Origin: Brevundimonas naejangsanensis
GTDB taxonomy: Bacteria > Pseudomonadota > Alphaproteobacteria > Caulobacterales > Caulobacteraceae
Length of the DNA stretch: 64,000 nucleotides
Direction: 5' to 3'
Assembly (NCBI RefSeq): GCF_000635915.2
Contig: NZ_CP015614.1
Location: 2,702,501-2,766,500, forward strand
Shown: in pieces, positions 46,361 through 57,613 of the stretch
How positions within the stretch are numbered: position 1 is the stretch's first letter
How the letters are laid out: every line of letters starts with the position of its first letter
Notes under the pieces: generated by a model
Seen by the model: only the letters and a program-made list of their open reading frames with translations
What the model was told of the DNA's origin: nothing
Databases searched by the model: none
Program-made: the position numbers and the translations under genes

Positions 46361-47275
46361 TCAGCGCAGGAAGCGGTCGACGGCCTGCTGGAACTGACGC
46401 GGTCGGTCGATCATGACCATGTGCTCGGCGCCCTCGATCCGCTCGAAGGTCGCCGGGCGGGGCAGGGAGCGGTAGCCGTCGCGGAACAGGCCGTCGACGT
46501 GGCTGCGCGGGCTGTCGGCGTCGGGGCTCCAGCCATAGACGACCGTGACCGGCGCCTGGATCAGCGGCAGGCGCGAGCGCAGATCCACCGTCATCACCTC
46601 ATACAGGCCCTGAGCCAGGACGCGCCGGTCGCCGCCCTGCCAGCCCAGGCCGTTGAACAGGCTGTCGGCCGCGCCGCCCAGCTCCAGCCCCATTGAGGCG
46701 GCCTGGGTGCGCAGGACCTGATCGCCCAGCAGCATCAGCCCTTGATAGGCCAGCCGCGCCAGAGGTTCGACATCGCCCACCGTCGAGCCGGGGCTGATCA
46801 GGGACGGGAAGAAGGGCGAGGCGTCCACCACCATGACCCGGCCGACGCGGCCGCCGCCCTCGGCCGCGACGCGCAGGGCCATCTGCCCGCCCATCGAATG
46901 GCCGATCAGGGCGGGACGATCCAGGCCCGCCTCATGGATGTAGCGCAGGATTTCCCCCGCCGACGGCCCGCCGATGCGGCCCTCGGCGTTGCCCGCCGCC
47001 GCCAGCGGGCCAAAGCCGCGCACGGTGACCAGGTGCACCCGGTAGCGGGCCTGCAGCGCGTCGGCGGTGCGGCTCCAGACCGCCGAGGTCGAGGCCAGGC
47101 CGGGGATCAGCACCACGTCCGGCCCCTGTCCGCGCGTCTCTACGACGATGCGCGAGGACTGAAACGCGGCAGGGCTTGCCGCAGACGAGACAGTGAGCGA
47201 GCGCGCCCCAGCGGGCGCCGCGGCGGTCGTCAGGCTCAGGAAAAGGGCGGTCAGGACAACGGAAAACCGGCTCAT
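46361..47275 (-). CDS. exported alpha/beta hydrolase
   Basis: A 304-residue hydrolase with a signal peptide (MSRFSVVLTALFLSLTTAAA, cleavage near AGARS). The fold is marked by VVLIPGLASTSAVWSRTAD, the nucleophile elbow LIGHSMGGQMALR and a C-terminal HMVMIDRP containing the likely His. It resembles periplasmic esterases and lactonase-like hydrolases; substrate unknown. It converges on recQ (five bases apart) and is divergent from a small exported protein gene. Confidence 0.87.
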   Translation of the reverse strand: MSRFSVVLTALFLSLTTAAAPAGARSLTVSSAASPAAFQSSRIVVETRGQGPDVVLIPGLASTSAVWSRTADALQARYRVHLVTVRGFGPLAAAGNAEGRIGGPSAGEILRYIHEAGLDRPALIGHSMGGQMALRVAAEGGGRVGRVMVVDASPFFPSLISPGSTVGDVEPLARLAYQGLMLLGDQVLRTQAASMGLELGGAADSLFNGLGWQGGDRRVLAQGLYEVMTVDLRSRLPLIQAPVTVVYGWSPDADSPRSHVDGLFRDGYRSLPRPATFERIEGAEHMVMIDRPRQFQQAVDRFLR

Positions 47276-47386
47276 GGCGTCAACCTGCCGTCAGATAGCG
47301 GCGAAACCTCGGCGAGAGGCTCTTGGCGTGATGGATTGAATTTTACGACGATCAGGAGTGAAATCATTGGATCTGGGGAGGTTCTC

Positions 47387-47827
47387 ATGAAGAAATCCAT
47401 CATCGTCCTGTCCGCCGTTGCAGGTTTGGCTGCATCGCCCGCTCTGGCTGAAAACTGGAACGTCATTTCGCGAAGCTCGGCCACCGCCTTCATGGTGGAT
47501 GTCGATTCGATCGCACAGGCCGACGGCGTGACCAGCGCCCGATTGGCGCGCGTGCCCGCCAAGGGCGAGCCGACGGATCTGTCGCACAGCATCGGGACCG
47601 TCAGCTTCCGCTGCGCCGCCAACCAGTCGAAGGCGGGCGAAGAGGTGTATTACGGTCCGGACGGCGCCGAGCAGGAGCGGATCGACGACGGCTATGATTT
47701 CGAGCCGATCGTGCGCAATTCTCTGGACTCCTACGTCAAGGAGATCGTGTGCGAGGACAAGCGCGGAACGGCGGCCTTCCCGACGATCCGCGCCTTCATC
47801 GAAGCCGGACGTCCCGACTCGCGCTGA
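47387..47827 (+). CDS. small exported protein, surface-adhesin E-like
   Basis: A 146-residue protein with a clear signal peptide (MKKSIIVLSAVAGLAASPALA, cleaved before ENWN); it starts at ATG 47387, preceded by GGGGAGG. The mature part, W-N-V-I-S-R-S-S-A-T-A-F-M-V-D-V-D-S-I, resembles the surface-adhesin E-like domain found in many proteobacterial periplasmic or surface proteins. Two cysteines (FRCAAN and VCEDK) could form a disulfide. Function unknown. Monocistronic, with a GCGGCC hairpin downstream. Confidence 0.8.
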   Translation: MKKSIIVLSAVAGLAASPALAENWNVISRSSATAFMVDVDSIAQADGVTSARLARVPAKGEPTDLSHSIGTVSFRCAANQSKAGEEVYYGPDGAEQERIDDGYDFEPIVRNSLDSYVKEIVCEDKRGTAAFPTIRAFIEAGRPDSR

Positions 47828-47829
47828 CG

Positions 47830-47850
47830 CGGCCGAAGGGGCCGCTTGTG
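47830..47850 (+). terminator. possible terminator after the adhesin-E-like gene
   Basis: A short stem, GCGGCC / GGCCGC around loop GAAGG, followed by TTGTG, just two bases after the stop. Short stem and brief T-run make it weak. Confidence 0.5.
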
Positions 47851-47922
47851 CCGGTCGGCCCTTGGGGTTAAGGCCGCCCTCGGTCGATCGGGCGCCGCGT
47901 TTTTTAGTATCGAGCAGTCGTT

Positions 47923-49266
47923 TTGCAGCTTTCATCTGATCCTCAGGGCGGCGTGCTTTCGCGCGCCGGCGACGCCGCGTCCCTGGGCCGTTTGCGCCAA
48001 CGCGTTGAAGATCATGCCGACGCCCTGGTGGCGGCCTTTTACGATGCTCTCCTGGCCGATGAAGAGGCGCGCTCCTTCCTGCATCATTCCGTGGTCCAGG
48101 AGCGGCTGAGCCCCTCGCTGCGCCGCTGGCTGGTGGATCTTTTCGCGCCCGGCGCCGACCTGGCCGGGGCGGCCTTTGCGGCCCGCCAGCAGAAGATCGG
48201 CGAGGTCCACGCCCGCATCAAGATTCCGATGCATCTGGTCATGGCCGGGGCGGCGGTGCTGAAGGGCCGGCTGGCCGACGCCCTGGCCAGCGACCCGGCC
48301 GCCTTCGACCTGTTGCGGCTGGCCGGCGAGCGCATCGACCACGCCCTGCGCCTGATGAGCCAGTCCTATGAAAAGGGCGCCAGCAATCGCGCGCGGCTGG
48401 ACGAGGCCTATCGCCTGTTCTCGCTGGACCAGGACATCCATTTCGAGCGCGAGAGCCAGCGCGCCGGCCTGATGGAATGGAGCCAGAAGACCCTGTTCCG
48501 CATCCTGGCCTCGGGCGGGGTGGAGGGGGCGGGCGCGCTCAGCGCCTCGCCGTTCGGCCTGTGGATTCGCCATCGGGCCGACTTCCTGTTCGACGGCTCG
48601 CCCCACCTGACGCGGCTGAACGCGGCGATGGAGCGCATCGACGCCGAACTGCTGCCTCGCTTCACGCCGGGCGCGGCTTCGTCTGATCTGGCCGGGCCGC
48701 TGGAGGCGCTGGAGGCGGCGGTGGACGAGGTCGCCTTCCTGCTGAACGAGATGTTCCAGGGGCTGGCGGGGATGGAAGGCGGACGCGATCCGCTGACGCG
48801 CGCCTTGAATCGGCGCTTCCTGTCGTCGATCCTGAGCCGAGAGATCGGTTTCGCCAACGCCAACCACACGCCGCTGTCCGTGCTGCTGCTGGACGTGGAC
48901 CACTTCAAGCGGATCAACGACACCCACGGCCACCCCATCGGCGACGAGGTGCTGCGCCAGGTGGCCGAGGCGGTCACCGAGAACGTGCGCCCCAGCGATT
49001 TCGTCTTCCGCTATGGCGGCGAGGAGTTCCTGATCGTCCTGGTCGAAACCAGCCTGCGCCAGGCTGCGACGATCGCCGAACGGATGCGCCAGGCCCTGGC
49101 GACCAAGGCCATTACGGCCTCGGGGCTGGAACCCTTCCACGTCACCGTGTCCATCGGCGCCGCCGAACACGGGGGCCACCCGGATGAGAACTATTTGGTC
49201 AAGGAAGCCGACGACGCCCTGTACCGCGCCAAGCAGAATGGCCGTAACCGGGTGGAGATCGCCTAG
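47923..49266 (+). CDS. globin-coupled diguanylate cyclase
   Basis: A heme-based oxygen sensor that would make cyclic di-GMP. The 447 residues have an N-terminal protoglobin domain (about 15-165) with proximal His96 in the KIGEVHARIKIP motif. A linker region (about 170-285) leads to a C-terminal GGDEF domain with active-site GGEEF at 365-369 and LLLDVDHFKRINDTHGH. An inhibitory I-site RPSD (356-359) lies exactly five residues before GGEEF, so product inhibition is likely. Apparent start TTG 47923; GTG at 47953 is an alternative. It is similar in layout to E. coli DosC. Confidence 0.92.
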   Translation: MQLSSDPQGGVLSRAGDAASLGRLRQRVEDHADALVAAFYDALLADEEARSFLHHSVVQERLSPSLRRWLVDLFAPGADLAGAAFAARQQKIGEVHARIKIPMHLVMAGAAVLKGRLADALASDPAAFDLLRLAGERIDHALRLMSQSYEKGASNRARLDEAYRLFSLDQDIHFERESQRAGLMEWSQKTLFRILASGGVEGAGALSASPFGLWIRHRADFLFDGSPHLTRLNAAMERIDAELLPRFTPGAASSDLAGPLEALEAAVDEVAFLLNEMFQGLAGMEGGRDPLTRALNRRFLSSILSREIGFANANHTPLSVLLLDVDHFKRINDTHGHPIGDEVLRQVAEAVTENVRPSDFVFRYGGEEFLIVLVETSLRQAATIAERMRQALATKAITASGLEPFHVTVSIGAAEHGGHPDENYLVKEADDALYRAKQNGRNRVEIA

Positions 49267-49363
49267 CCGGCTCTTCTCGGCGCTCGCGACAGCCGGCGCC
49301 GAATAAGCGCTTTCGATCTCGCAAAACAGGGTTATTAATGCGTCCCGACGATCGGGGGACGGC

Positions 49364-49918
49364 ATGCAGGAATTCGACGCGCTCTTCGCCTTCTACGCCC
49401 TCCTGCTCGGGCTGGCGGTCGCCAACGTCGCGACGGCCTTCGCCGAAATGTACAAGGCGCGCGGCCGGGTGATGATCGGCTGGACGGTCCCTCTTCTGGG
49501 CGCCCTCGTGCTGATAGCGGCCTGCCAGCAGTGGCTGTCCCTGTTCCGCGCCCAGGCCGGCGTGAGGCTGGGGGCCGTGGAGCTTTTCATCTGTCTGGCG
49601 ATGGCCCTGCCGTACATCTTCATCAGCCAGGTCATCCGGCCCCGCTATGATGAAGTCGCCTCGCTGGAGACCTATTACGCCCAGCACCGCAGGGTGATCG
49701 TCGGCGCCCTGCTGATTCCGGTGCTCGCCAGCACCATCGTCAATATCGTCTATATTCTGAAGCTGAATGAGCCGATCGCCCCGGTTATCCCGACGATGCT
49801 GATCTATCAGGGCGTCCGTTTCGCCTGCATCGTCCCCATGCTGATCTGGCCGGCCGCCGCCGTGCAGCGGGCGGGACTGATCGTCCTGCTCGCGCACACG
49901 GTCATGGTGATGCTCTAG
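49364..49918 (+). CDS. integral membrane protein of unknown function
   Basis: A 184-residue protein with about five hydrophobic segments, including LFAFYALLLGLAVANVATAF, WTVPLLGALVLIAACQQWLS, LFICLAMALPYIFISQVIRP and VIVGALLIPVLASTIVNIVY. No known domain or signature was recognised. The ATG start at 49364 follows GGGGGAC. It lies downstream of the diguanylate cyclase gene and ends shortly before a palindromic repeat; not obviously part of an operon. Function is not inferable. Confidence 0.75.
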   Translation: MQEFDALFAFYALLLGLAVANVATAFAEMYKARGRVMIGWTVPLLGALVLIAACQQWLSLFRAQAGVRLGAVELFICLAMALPYIFISQVIRPRYDEVASLETYYAQHRRVIVGALLIPVLASTIVNIVYILKLNEPIAPVIPTMLIYQGVRFACIVPMLIWPAAAVQRAGLIVLLAHTVMVML

Positions 49919-49930
49919 GCGATTGTTCTG

Positions 49931-49984
49931 GCGCGAATATCTGAGTTGAGTCGGGCATGCACCCAACTCAACCGATTCCGCTCT
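49931..49984. repeat. 53-base palindromic dispersed repeat, copy 2
   Basis: Inverted-orientation copy of the element at 2729-2781. Read on the reverse strand it begins GAGCGGAATCGGTTGAGTTG and ends ACTCAACTCAGATATTCGCG. The stem tolerates one G-U pair and has a changed loop, GCATGC, so the fold is preserved despite substitutions. It sits between convergent genes, directly after the gyrB stop. Confidence 0.85.
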
Positions 49985-49989
49985 GGCCG

Positions 49990-52431
<2,442 letters not shown>

Positions 52432-52551
52432 TCAGGGTCCGCGGGCGGACGGGGAAGAGGCGGCGGTTCGACCGCCTGTCTCAGGGGCGCAAATCAGCGC
52501 GTCCCGAAGTCTCCGATATATAGGAAATTGGACGGGAAAAGCCACTCTTTC

Positions 52552-52717
52552 CCTTCTCCCCTTGCGGGAGAAGGTGGGCGCCGAAGGCGCTCGGATGAGG
52601 GGTGTCTGCGTGAGGTTTAAGTACGATGGCTGAAGGCTCGGGAAAACCGGCAAGGTCGCGTGGTCACCCCTCATCCGTCGGGCTCCGCCCGCCACCTTCT
52701 CCCACAAGGGGAGAAGG
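52552..52717. repeat. paired-arm palindromic repeat (CCTTCTCCC type), copy 2
   Basis: Matches the element at 18554-18718: left arm 52552-52604, right arm 52665-52717, both with the CCTTCTCCC/GGGAGAAGG hairpin and GATGAGGGGTG ends. The right arm overlaps the recF stop: the last recF codons are read from this arm. Arms are separated by about 60 bases of non-repetitive sequence. Confidence 0.9.
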
Positions 52718-53842
52718 GGAAGACAGCCCGCCGCCTTCCACCGCCACGAACTGCGCACGGCCTTCCAGCGCCGCGAACAGCGGCCGCTCGGTGCCCGTCA
52801 TGAAGGCCTGAAGTTTCAGCGCCTCGATCTCGTCGAACAGGGCGGCGCGACGGGCTTCGTCCAGATGGGCGGGGGCTTCGTCCAGCAGGAGGATCGGTTG
52901 GGCGGGTTGCTCCGCCAGGCGCGTCACCTGCGCCAGGATCAGGTTCAGCACCAGGGCCTTCTGCTCGCCCGACGAGCCCTCCGCCGCCGGACGGTTCTTC
53001 TCGCGGTGCAGGGCGGTGAGGTCTGAGCGGTGCGGGCCGAACAGGCTGCGCCCGGCGGCGGCGTCGCGGGGTCGCGCGCGCATCAGGCCTTCGCCGAGCG
53101 CCTCGACGATGTCGGCCTCGTCGGCGCCTGCCGTCGCCATTTCTTCGGCCGGACCGGCCAACCCCAGATCGGCCTGGGGGAAGGGGCGGTCGGCGCGGGC
53201 GTCGATCCCGGCCTGAAGCTCTTGCAACGCCAAGGCGCGCGCCACGGCGGCGCGGGCGCCGCTCTCGGCCAGCCGGGCCTCCAGCGCGTCCAGCCACAGG
53301 GGATCGGGCGGGCGGGTGTCGTCGGTCAGCAGGCGCAGCCGCTCGCGCAGGGCCTTTTCATAGGTGGAGACGACGGCGGCGTGGTCAGGATGGGCGGCGA
53401 AAACCAGCCGGTCGAAGAACCGCAGCCGCTCGGCCCGCGCGTCCGAGAACAGCCGGTCCTGCTCGGGCGTGGCCCAGACCGGGCGCAGATGGTCCAGCAG
53501 CCGCCCCGGCGGGGCCGTCTCGCCGTCGATGCGCACGATGCGCCGCGCCGACGGTCCCATGGTCTGAACGCCGGTGCCCAGGCGGACCTCGTCGCCATCA
53601 GCGCCCCTAAGCGTCGCCGCCACGGCCCAGGGCCGCCCGACCGCCTCGCCCGGCTCGCGCCGCCCCATCTCCGCCGCCGTCGCCCCGCGCAGCCCCTTGC
53701 CAGGGGTCAGCAGGCTGATCGCCTCCAAGAGGTTGGTCTTGCCCGCCCCGTTCGGCCCATGCAGCACCACAGCCCCGCCGGAAACCGGCAGGCTGGCGCT
53801 CGCATAGGAACGGAAGTCGGTGAGGGCGAGGGAGCGGATCAT
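52664..53842 (-). CDS. recF: DNA replication and repair protein RecF, C-terminus within a repeat
   Basis: An SMC-like ATPase that helps load RecA at gaps. The 392-residue protein starts [20 protein letters not shown]. Walker A is [20 protein letters not shown], the signature is near [17 protein letters not shown], and Walker B is [17 protein letters not shown]. The last residues, roughly [16 protein letters not shown], are encoded by the right arm of a palindromic repeat (52667-52717), so the native C-terminus appears replaced or extended by repeat sequence. The start lies next to a low-GC insertion (53843-54764) that separates recF from dnaN. Confidence 0.95.
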   Translation of the reverse strand: MIRSLALTDFRSYASASLPVSGGAVVLHGPNGAGKTNLLEAISLLTPGKGLRGATAAEMGRREPGEAVGRPWAVAATLRGADGDEVRLGTGVQTMGPSARRIVRIDGETAPPGRLLDHLRPVWATPEQDRLFSDARAERLRFFDRLVFAAHPDHAAVVSTYEKALRERLRLLTDDTRPPDPLWLDALEARLAESGARAAVARALALQELQAGIDARADRPFPQADLGLAGPAEEMATAGADEADIVEALGEGLMRARPRDAAAGRSLFGPHRSDLTALHREKNRPAAEGSSGEQKALVLNLILAQVTRLAEQPAQPILLLDEAPAHLDEARRAALFDEIEALKLQAFMTGTERPLFAALEGRAQFVAVEGGGLSSPSPLVGEGGGRSPTDEG

Positions 53843-54038
53843 GTATCGATCAACAAATACACCGATTTGCTGAAAGCGGGCGCTGGAGACAAAAACTTCT
53901 TCTCGCCCCCTTTCCGTATTCGCTCACATGAGAAGCTCCAACGAGCTCACGTTAAACTCAAAAAGCGCGCAAGACCCCATATTGACACAACACATGAAAT
54001 ATCATTGATATACTTATCTTTATTCGGGTATCCTGGTC
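53843..54038. other. AT-rich spacer upstream of the inserted gene
   Basis: A 196-base stretch whose base composition becomes strikingly AT-rich towards its right end. It contains TTGACA (about 53983) and TATACT (about 54010) but with a 21-base gap, too long for a standard promoter. No gene recognised. It must hold both the recF upstream signals and the signals of the opposite-strand gene. Confidence 0.5.
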
Positions 54039-54764
54039 ATGAATAGCCTCGCATCCAACGCTCAAATAACTTCGGCGTCATCTTTACTCCATCAGGCCAA
54101 CGCCGCTTTAGAAGACGCGCTTGCAGCCGCCTCCGCTAGCGCAGATCAAACAGCAGTAAGTGCAATCATTTCAGCGCAACTGCAGCTGCAAACTCAAATT
54201 GCAAAAAATCTTCAGGAACAGTCATCTGCAATGGAAGCCGCAGCTGCGGCTGGCTTCACCGCATTCCCAAACCACCCGGAACAAATAAAAAGTCGCAGCG
54301 AATTAGAGAACGAAATAAAAAGCTTAAGAAATTCGCTAAAAATTGCGAACGAAAGCAAATCAGAACGATCTGAAAACCACGAACAAGTTAAAAATCAGCT
54401 CGACAATCTCTCAAGACAGCTAACCGAGAGCAACGATCAGCTAGCCAATGCGGGCGGGCCTTTTTGGTTTCGAAGGTTCCACACATCGATCTCGATCGCT
54501 AGTGCCGCCGCATTTCTCGCGGTAGGAAACAAGCTGTTCACGCCAGGCATTGAAGATCAAATATTAAGATACAGCTTCTTCCCTGTGACGCTTTTTGGCG
54601 CGGCGCTAATTGTTTCCGGCTGCATACCGGCAGCCTTCTTTTTCAAGAAGAATAAGACAGGATGGGCTCTCGCGATAATCGCTTCAGCCTTATTTGTAGC
54701 TGCGGTAGTAGCCTGCACAATTGGTATATATCTAGCCGCTGGCGTGGGATCTTTATTTAAATAA
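54039..54764 (+). CDS. low-GC coiled-coil membrane protein of unknown function, inserted between recF and dnaN
   Basis: A 241-residue protein, MNSLASNAQITSASSLLHQA onward. An Ala-rich helical region (about 1-75) and a polar coiled coil (about 85-140, RSELENEIKSLRNSLK; QVKNQLDNLSRQLTESNDQ) are followed by about three hydrophobic segments (HTSISIASAAAFLAVGN; RYSFFPVTLFGAALIVSG; GWALAIIASALFVAAVVACT). Its codons (many AAA, ATA, TTA, AGA) and by-eye GC content of about 45 percent differ sharply from the GC-rich neighbours, suggesting recent transfer. It runs opposite to recF and dnaN and stops two bases from the dnaN stop. No known domain recognised. Confidence 0.8.
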   Translation: MNSLASNAQITSASSLLHQANAALEDALAAASASADQTAVSAIISAQLQLQTQIAKNLQEQSSAMEAAAAAGFTAFPNHPEQIKSRSELENEIKSLRNSLKIANESKSERSENHEQVKNQLDNLSRQLTESNDQLANAGGPFWFRRFHTSISIASAAAFLAVGNKLFTPGIEDQILRYSFFPVTLFGAALIVSGCIPAAFFFKKNKTGWALAIIASALFVAAVVACTIGIYLAAGVGSLFK

Positions 54765-54766
54765 AA

Positions 54767-55885
54767 TCACACCCGCAGCGGCATCAGCACATACTGGACG
54801 CCCACGTCGGCCGGGTCGAGCACCAGGGTCGGGCTGGCCGGGTCGGCGAACTTGAAGTGGGCGGTCTCGCCGGTGATCTGGCCGGCGACGTCCAGCAGGT
54901 AGCGGGCGTTGAAGCCGATCTCGAACGGCTCGTCGGAATAGCCGATCTCGACCTCTTCCTCGGCCTGGCCGGCCTCCATGTTGCGGACGGTCAACTTCAC
55001 CCGGTCGTTGTCGAAGGCCAGCTTCACCGAGCGGCTCTTCTCGGCCGAGATGGTGGCGACGCGGTCGACGGCCTTGGCGAACAGGCTGTTGTCGATGTCG
55101 GCCTGCTTGTCATTGCCCTTGGGGATGACGCGCAGATAGTCAGGGAAGGCGCCGTCGATGACCTTTGAGGTCAGGCTGGCCTGGCCGAACTCGAAGCGGA
55201 TCTTCTGGGCCGAGACCTGGACCTCGACCGGGCCGGCGCCGTCGTCCAGCAGGCGGCGGACCTGATCCACCGTCTTGCGCGGCACGATGACGCCGGGGCC
55301 GCCCGCCGCGCCTTCCGGCGCCGGGGTCTCGGCCAGGGCCAGGCGGTGGCCGTCGGTGGCCACGGCGCGCAGCAGCGGAATGCCGCCGTCGGCCACGGTG
55401 TGCAGATACAGGCCGTTCAGATAGTAGCGCGTCTCTTCGGTCGAGACGGCGAAGCGCGTCTTGTCGATCAGGCGCGCCAGGTCTTCCTTGGGCAGGGTGT
55501 AGCGCGCGCCCGACGCCTCGGCCGACATGACCGGGAAGTCGCCCGCCGGCAGCACCGGCAGGTTGAAGCGCGAGCGGCCCGCCGCCACCACCAGACGCGG
55601 ATCATCGCCCGAATAGGTCAGCGACACCTCAGCGCCGTCCGGCAGCTTGCGCACGATCTCATACAGGGTGTGGGCCGGAGCCGTGATCTGGCCCTCGACG
55701 TTCACCTGGGCCTCGGCCTCGTCGACCATTTCCATGTCCAGGTCGGTGGCGGCGAACGACAGGCGGTCGCGCCCGGCGCTCAGCAGCACGTTGGACAGGA
55801 TCGGAATGGTGTTGCGACGCTCGACCACGCTCTGGACGTGCCCCAGGGCCCGAAGAAGCGCGGAACGTTCGATGGTCAGCTGCAT
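54767..55885 (-). CDS. dnaN: DNA polymerase III beta sliding clamp
   Basis: Ring-shaped processivity clamp. The 372-residue protein has three similar clamp domains: MQLTIERSALLRALGHVQSV at the start, YTLPKEDLARLIDKTRFAVS mid-protein and ARYLLDVAGQITGETAHFKF near the end. It closes with the family-typical LDPADVGVQYVLMPLRV. It is downstream of dnaA on the same strand, after a 300-base gap with a palindromic repeat. Its stop nearly touches the convergent low-GC gene. Confidence 0.98.
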   Translation of the reverse strand: MQLTIERSALLRALGHVQSVVERRNTIPILSNVLLSAGRDRLSFAATDLDMEMVDEAEAQVNVEGQITAPAHTLYEIVRKLPDGAEVSLTYSGDDPRLVVAAGRSRFNLPVLPAGDFPVMSAEASGARYTLPKEDLARLIDKTRFAVSTEETRYYLNGLYLHTVADGGIPLLRAVATDGHRLALAETPAPEGAAGGPGVIVPRKTVDQVRRLLDDGAGPVEVQVSAQKIRFEFGQASLTSKVIDGAFPDYLRVIPKGNDKQADIDNSLFAKAVDRVATISAEKSRSVKLAFDNDRVKLTVRNMEAGQAEEEVEIGYSDEPFEIGFNARYLLDVAGQITGETAHFKFADPASPTLVLDPADVGVQYVLMPLRV

Positions 55886-56018
55886 ATGGTCTCGCCCGGT
55901 CGCGACCCTGTCGAAGCAGCGTCGCCGTAAATATGGGCAGGAACACTAGCGCATTGAGCGAAAGGGGCAACGGGCAGAGGCGCTTGCCCCCGATTTCCAC
56001 AGGCCGGATCCTCTTTCC

Positions 56019-56156
56019 GTCATTCTCCGGCAAGCCGCGGAGCGGCGCAGACCGGGGAACCCAGCGGCGCGCGTCAGCGCGAAGACGCGCGCGCGGCGCC
56101 TGCGGCGAAGATCGCCTTCGGCGCCGCTGGGTCCTCCGGTCAAGCCGGAGGATGAC
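56019..56156. repeat. paired-arm palindromic repeat (GTCATTCTCCGG...GGAGGATGAC type), copy 1
   Basis: The left arm starts GTCATTCTCCGGCAAGCCGC and reaches AACCCAGCGGCGC. The right arm is the inverted form, GGCGCCGCTGGGTCCTCCGG to GGAGGATGAC. Central GC-rich sequence contains more hairpins (GCGTCAGCGCGAAGACGCGC). A close relative is at 62119-62267. It lies between dnaA and dnaN. Confidence 0.85.
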
Positions 56157-56185
56157 GAAAGAAGGCGGCGGTGATGCTGCCCGGC

Positions 56186-57613
56186 TTACCCGCGCAGCTT
56201 GCGCGTCAGGGCCTCGACGTCGCGGGCGATCTGGTCGTCCTTGGGCATCAGCTCTTCGATCTTGCGGACCCCGTGCAGGACGGTGGTGTGGTCGCGCCCG
56301 CCGAAGCGACGGCCGATGTCGGGGTAGGAGCGCGTGGTGTGCTGCTTGCACAGATACATGGCGACCTGGCGCGGGCGGGCGATGGCGCGGGTGCGGCGCT
56401 CGCTCAGCAGGTCGGCCTGCTTCAGGTTGAAGTGCTCGGCCACCGTCTTCTGGATCTCGTCCACGGTGATCCGGCGCTCGGGCCCCGTGCGCAGGGCGGC
56501 GCCCAGCAGGGTCTGGACCTCGTCGACGGTCAGGGCCGACAGGCGGCTTCCGGCCACGGCGGCCAGGGTGTTCACGGCGCCTTCCAGTTCGCGCATCGAA
56601 CCGGGGGTGCGGTCCACGAGGTGCTCCAGCACCTCGGAACGAGCCTCGCCGGTGACGACGCCCAGCTTGGCCAGAGCGTTCAGACGCGATTGAGCGACGG
56701 CGACCTTCAGGTCGCGGTCCGCCGCCTCGACCGGGCAGGTCAGGCCGGCGGCCAGGTGGCTGCGCAGGCGCGGCTCGACGTCGGTCAGGGCCACCGGCGC
56801 GCGGTCGGCCGACAGGACGATGCGTTTGCCGTCCTCGATCAGGGCCGTCAGCGTGTTCAGCAGCTCTTCCTGGGTGCTCGTCTTGCCGCCGACGAACTGG
56901 ACGTCGTCCAGCAGCAGCATGTCGGCCGAGCGCAGGCTTTCCTTGAAGGCGGCGGTCGAGCGGTCCTGCATGGCCCGCACGAAGGTCGACAGGAAGCGTT
57001 CGGCGGTCAGATAGACCACCTTGGCGTCCGGGCGCAGGCGTTGCGCCTCCCAGGCGATGGCGTTCAGCAGGTGGGTCTTGCCGTAGCCGTAGGGGCCGCA
57101 GAAGAAGACGGGGTTGAAGTGGCCGTCGGCCCAGGACGCCACCTGCTTGGCGATGGCCAGGGCGAAGGCGTTGCCGTGGCCCTCGACGAAGCTGTCGAAG
57201 GTCAGGCGTTCCTGCAGGCCCGCGGCGCGCACGGCGCGGGCGCCGTCGGTGGCCGGGGCGAAGGCGGGGGCGGCAGGCGCGGCCGCCGGCGCGGCGCTGA
57301 TCGAGGCCAGGCGCGGGGCTTCACGCGAGGCGGAAGCCGGGGGCACGGAGCCCATCTCGGCGCGGCAGCGGACCTCAAGGCGACGCGACAGGCCGTCCAG
57401 GCCCAGCCACAGCTCGTTCATCCGACGCAGGGCGTTCTTGCGCACCCAGTCGCGCGCATAGGCGGTCGGGGTCACCAGGATCAGATTGCCCTGAGAATCC
57501 ACCCGCACCGCCGAAGGCGCGATGTAGCTGCTGAAGGGTCCGTCGCCGATCTCAGTTTTCAGGCGGTCCGCCGCCTCCGTCCAGATACGGTTGGGATCCG
57601 TCATACCCGCCAT
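56186..57613 (-). CDS. dnaA: chromosomal replication initiator DnaA
   Basis: Binds DnaA boxes at oriC and opens the duplex. The protein has domain I (WTEAADRLKTEIGDGPFSSY), a short low-complexity domain II, domain III AAA+ with Walker A CGPYGYGKTHLLNAIAWEAQ and Walker B MLLLDDVQF, and domain IV with GRRFGGRDHTTVLHGVRKIE. The overall sequence is very close in order and motifs to Caulobacter DnaA. The start is uncertain among ATGs at 57649, 57613 and 57604; 57613 (475 residues) is chosen because GGGGG lies seven bases before it. A long leader rich in GANTC sites lies upstream. Confidence 0.96.
   Translation of the reverse strand: MAGMTDPNRIWTEAADRLKTEIGDGPFSSYIAPSAVRVDSQGNLILVTPTAYARDWVRKNALRRMNELWLGLDGLSRRLEVRCRAEMGSVPPASASREAPRLASISAAPAAAPAAPAFAPATDGARAVRAAGLQERLTFDSFVEGHGNAFALAIAKQVASWADGHFNPVFFCGPYGYGKTHLLNAIAWEAQRLRPDAKVVYLTAERFLSTFVRAMQDRSTAAFKESLRSADMLLLDDVQFVGGKTSTQEELLNTLTALIEDGKRIVLSADRAPVALTDVEPRLRSHLAAGLTCPVEAADRDLKVAVAQSRLNALAKLGVVTGEARSEVLEHLVDRTPGSMRELEGAVNTLAAVAGSRLSALTVDEVQTLLGAALRTGPERRITVDEIQKTVAEHFNLKQADLLSERRTRAIARPRQVAMYLCKQHTTRSYPDIGRRFGGRDHTTVLHGVRKIEELMPKDDQIARDVEALTRKLRG

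Noticed and set aside
53983..54015. Sigma-70-like promoter TTGACA ... TATACT before the low-GC gene
   Set aside because: The spacing is 21 bases, beyond the usual 16-19; AT-rich DNA gives such matches by chance.
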